A DNA stretch of 7,941 bases from Anaerolineae bacterium CG2_30_58_95. GTDB taxonomy: Bacteria > Chloroflexota > Anaerolineae > Anaerolineales > Villigracilaceae. The notes beneath the pieces were generated by a model. The model was not told the origin of the DNA. It was given only the letters and a program-made list of their open reading frames with translations, and searched no databases. Positions 6,242 through 7,941 of the stretch are shown here, piece by piece. How positions within the stretch are numbered: the first letter of the stretch is position 1; each line of letters opens with the position of its first letter. Location: the NCBI GenBank assembly GCA_001872165.1, contig MNXK01000194.1, forward strand, positions 1-7,941, read 5' to 3'. A program made the position numbers and the translations under genes.

Positions 6242-7153
6242 ATGAAAGCCAAATCCATTATTCGCTGGATGATCATCCTGGCCATCCTCACCGGGATGAT
6301 CAGCGCCTGCAATTTGCCCGTCGCCGGGCCTTCCCCTGAAGAAGTCCAATCCCATAGGCCAACCCTCACCCCGATGCCGGCTGTCACCACGGCGCCGATA
6401 CGCACCTTGACGCCGACCATTACCTCTTCTCCAACAGAGACGTCAATTCCTCACGTGCCGGAGAATATTGATACTTTTCTGGCACGATGCCCCACCGCTG
6501 AGGAGATCGCCTCCATAGACGCTGATATTCGACTCGTCTTTGAATCCGACCCCACCGTCGGCACGCTCGCCTGCACCCGCGCCGATGGATCAGCCAATCT
6601 TACGCCCTTACAAAGAGGGGCGTATCAGGCGTTATCGCTTATGAAAAACCTCGAGTTCGACCAGCCGCTGCCGTGGACGGACAAATCCCTGTACGAGTGG
6701 CTCATCAATGCCATTGATGGCGTTCGATTCCGGAGTGACATTGAAAATGGCTTTTGCTGTGAGCCGGCGAACATCATCAATGTCAGTACGGCCGGTTATG
6801 CTCACCTGAGCCAAAAAGAAATCACACAGTGGATGGATCCTCAATCCGGTTGGGGATTGGTGTGGAGCCTGATGATCATAATGGCGCATGAGGCGCGCCA
6901 CAATGAAGGTTACCCCCATACTTGCGCGGCAGGACCGACCATGGACAATACCATCGCTGAACTGGGCGCCAATGGGGTGGTTTATTCTCTGAACACCTGG
7001 CTGGCGTACCATACTGAGCCGGGCTTTTTCTATACCAACACTCCCCCGGATTATTATCGTGAGCAAATGGCATACGCAGCCGCGTCCCTCCGGCAGGTTG
7101 GATTTTGCCTCGAACCAACGGTGACGCCAGGCCCTCCGCCGCCCCTGCCATAA
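6242..7153 (+). CDS. Lipoprotein with an HExxH metallopeptidase-type motif
   Basis: The 303-aa product has a signal peptide ending MISAC (C23 probable lipid anchor), then a Thr/Pro-rich linker to about 72. AGGAG 6 nt before the ATG supports the start. The mature domain contains IMAHEARHNEGYPHTC at 213-228: H216, E217 and H220 form HExxH, preceded by a hydrophobic helix (VWSLMIIMA), as in zinc metallopeptidases. E240 in AELGANG, 20 residues after H220, is a possible third ligand in gluzincin style. Cys pairs (83, 111, 172, 173, 228, 289) suggest disulfides. The rest matches no peptidase family I can name, so proteolysis is inferred from the motif alone; a non-enzymatic metal-binding protein is possible. 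It follows the glycosidase gene by 39 nt and may share its transcript. Confidence 0.75.
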   Translation: MKAKSIIRWMIILAILTGMISACNLPVAGPSPEEVQSHRPTLTPMPAVTTAPIRTLTPTITSSPTETSIPHVPENIDTFLARCPTAEEIASIDADIRLVFESDPTVGTLACTRADGSANLTPLQRGAYQALSLMKNLEFDQPLPWTDKSLYEWLINAIDGVRFRSDIENGFCCEPANIINVSTAGYAHLSQKEITQWMDPQSGWGLVWSLMIIMAHEARHNEGYPHTCAAGPTMDNTIAELGANGVVYSLNTWLAYHTEPGFFYTNTPPDYYREQMAYAAASLRQVGFCLEPTVTPGPPPPLP

Positions 7154-7196
7154 AAGTGATGTATCTGCCCGCACACCTCAACCATAAATTATTCTC

Positions 7197-7318
7197 GCTT
7201 CGCCCGCTGACCTGCCGGCCGATTACTATGCCGTGATCGCCAAACGCACCTCCCTGCCGGTGGCTTTCACGGAGATCGGCTGGCCGTCTGGCAGGAGATG
7301 ATCAATGAGAGCAAATGA
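7197..7318 (+). pseudogene. Remnant of a second copy of the 358-aa glycosidase lipoprotein gene
   Basis: From 7209 the translation DLPADYYAVIAKRTSLPVAF continues into TEIGWP. It matches residues 249-274 of the protein at 5126-6202 at 22 of 26 positions, including the nucleophile Glu. After GWPS the original frame ends at a TGA (7299-7301). In another frame, VWQEMINESK then stop (7286-7318) matches the C-terminal VWQE of the same protein (residues 346-349). About 70 residues between the two blocks are missing. The join falls on TGGCCGTC, which occurs at both corresponding places of the intact gene (5942-5949 and 6156-6163). The first ~245 residues are absent, and a stop lies in frame at 7185-7187. 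It has no start codon and no signal peptide, so it cannot make a working protein. Confidence 0.85.
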
Positions 7319-7941
7319 CCAGCTTCGAGCCTGCTTACCTGAGACTGCTTCGCAGCGGTGAACTCGAGCGCCGTGCCGGAGAAGCCTCCGCCCATCTCTC
7401 GAGCTGCGACCTGTGCGGCTGGGAGTGCAAGGTGGACCGGCGCGGGGACAAACTCGGTCCCTGCCGGACAGGGGAAAAGGCCAGGTTGAGCAGCTTCGGG
7501 CCGCACCACGGCGAAGAGAACCCATTGCGCGGCTGGCGCGGTTCAGGCACGATTTTCTTCGCCCGTTGCAACCTGCGCTGCCAGTATTGTCAAAATTACG
7601 ATATCAGTCAAATCGATGTAGTAGGAGAAGATGTTAGTCCAGGAGAACTGGCTGCTGTCATACTGGAGTTACAGGAGCGCGGCTGCCATAACATCAACCT
7701 GGTCTCGCCCAGTCATGTCGTAGCGCAAATATTGGCTGCTGTTCTTATCGCCGCGCAAGCTGGCCTGCGGCTGCCGCTGGTTTATAACACAGGCGGCTAC
7801 GACTCGCTGACAGCCCTCCATCTACTGGAGGATGTGATTGACATTTACATGCCGGATATGAAGTATGCCAGCGCACAGGTTGGCCTGCAATATTCAAAGA
7901 TCCGCGATTACCCGCAAATCAATCAAGCGGCGGTAAAGGAA
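7315..7941 (+). CDS. Radical SAM protein, COG1313 (PflX-like), 3' truncated by the window end
   Basis: The frame is open from ATG 7315 to the last base (209 codons), so the C-terminus is missing. CxxCxxxC at 31-38 plus C50 forms the N-terminal Cys cluster of the COG1313 group. It is followed by FFARCNLRCQYCQNYDIS (81-98), where C85, C89 and C92 are the CxxxCxxC ligands of the SAM-binding 4Fe-4S cluster. NLVSPSHV (128-135), YNTGGYD (157-163) and PDMKYA (180-185) are also typical. Proteins of this group resemble pyruvate formate-lyase activating enzymes, but their substrate is not established. An in-frame TGA at 7306-7308 makes 7315 the only ATG available near the conserved region. No well-spaced ribosome binding site is visible (AGGAG is 17 nt away), and the ATG overlaps the stop of the glycosidase remnant (ATGA). 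Confidence 0.85.
   Translation, partial: MTSFEPAYLRLLRSGELERRAGEASAHLSSCDLCGWECKVDRRGDKLGPCRTGEKARLSSFGPHHGEENPLRGWRGSGTIFFARCNLRCQYCQNYDISQIDVVGEDVSPGELAAVILELQERGCHNINLVSPSHVVAQILAAVLIAAQAGLRLPLVYNTGGYDSLTALHLLEDVIDIYMPDMKYASAQVGLQYSKIRDYPQINQAAVKE

Noticed and set aside
7154..7196. AT-rich stretch (ATAAATTATT) as a promoter for the radical SAM gene
   Set aside because: No -35-like hexamer at suitable spacing is visible, so there is not enough to call a promoter.
7226..7525. Reverse-strand open frame sharing a peptide (QPISVKATGR) with another reverse frame at 5887-6111
   Set aside because: The shared peptide is only the antisense translation of the duplicated TEIGWPS region; the real relation is between the sense-strand glycosidase gene and its remnant.

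Overview
The window reads as a chromosomal segment of a GC-rich bacterium, most likely a member of Chloroflexota (Anaerolineae-like). This rests on secreted lipoproteins with Thr-Pro-rich linkers straight after the lipobox Cys, TIM-barrel glycosidase-like lipoproteins, a membrane protein with Cys-bracketed PTEAE repeats, and the general protein style. It is an inference from memory of such genomes, not a database result. All recognised genes lie on the + strand.

Layout. 1-1173: 3' end of an amidohydrolase of the MTA/SAH (5-methylthioadenosine/S-adenosylhomocysteine) deaminase type, fused to a C-terminal CYTH-like domain in which several signature residues are substituted. 1174-1421: non-coding DNA with an unusual nested palindromic repeat: three small GCGGGAT/ATCCCGC hairpin modules separated by two identical 14-nt spacers and flanked by long imperfect inverted arms. 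1422-2906: membrane-anchored protein with an extracytoplasmic region containing two 32-residue Cys-bracketed repeats. 2954-3283: small three-helix DUF4190-like membrane protein.

3280-6202: three lipoprotein genes in a tightly overlapping chain (TTGA, ATGA, ATGA stop-start overlaps, starting inside the end of the DUF4190-like gene). They are a 555-aa TIM-barrel glycosidase-like lipoprotein with an Asp where the nucleophile Glu is expected, a 61-aa lipoprotein that may be the stump of a larger gene, and a 358-aa TIM-barrel glycosidase-like lipoprotein with both candidate catalytic Glu residues. 6242-7153: a lipoprotein with an HEARH (HExxH) metallopeptidase-type motif. 7197-7318: a decayed fragment of a second copy of the 358-aa glycosidase gene, carrying an internal deletion whose junction sits on an 8-bp direct repeat. 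Its last codon still overlaps (ATGA) the start of a radical SAM protein of the COG1313 (PflX-like) type, which begins at 7315 and runs off the window.

Functionally, 2954-6202 looks like one translationally coupled transcription unit making cell-surface proteins, two of them probably carbohydrate-active. The flanking genes (purine-nucleoside-type amidohydrolase, radical SAM) look metabolic and unrelated. The most notable points are the amidohydrolase-CYTH fusion with altered CYTH residues, the glycosidase remnant with a readable deletion footprint, the hairpin array, and the active/possibly inactive glycosidase pair. I see no CRISPR array, rRNA, tRNA or transposase.
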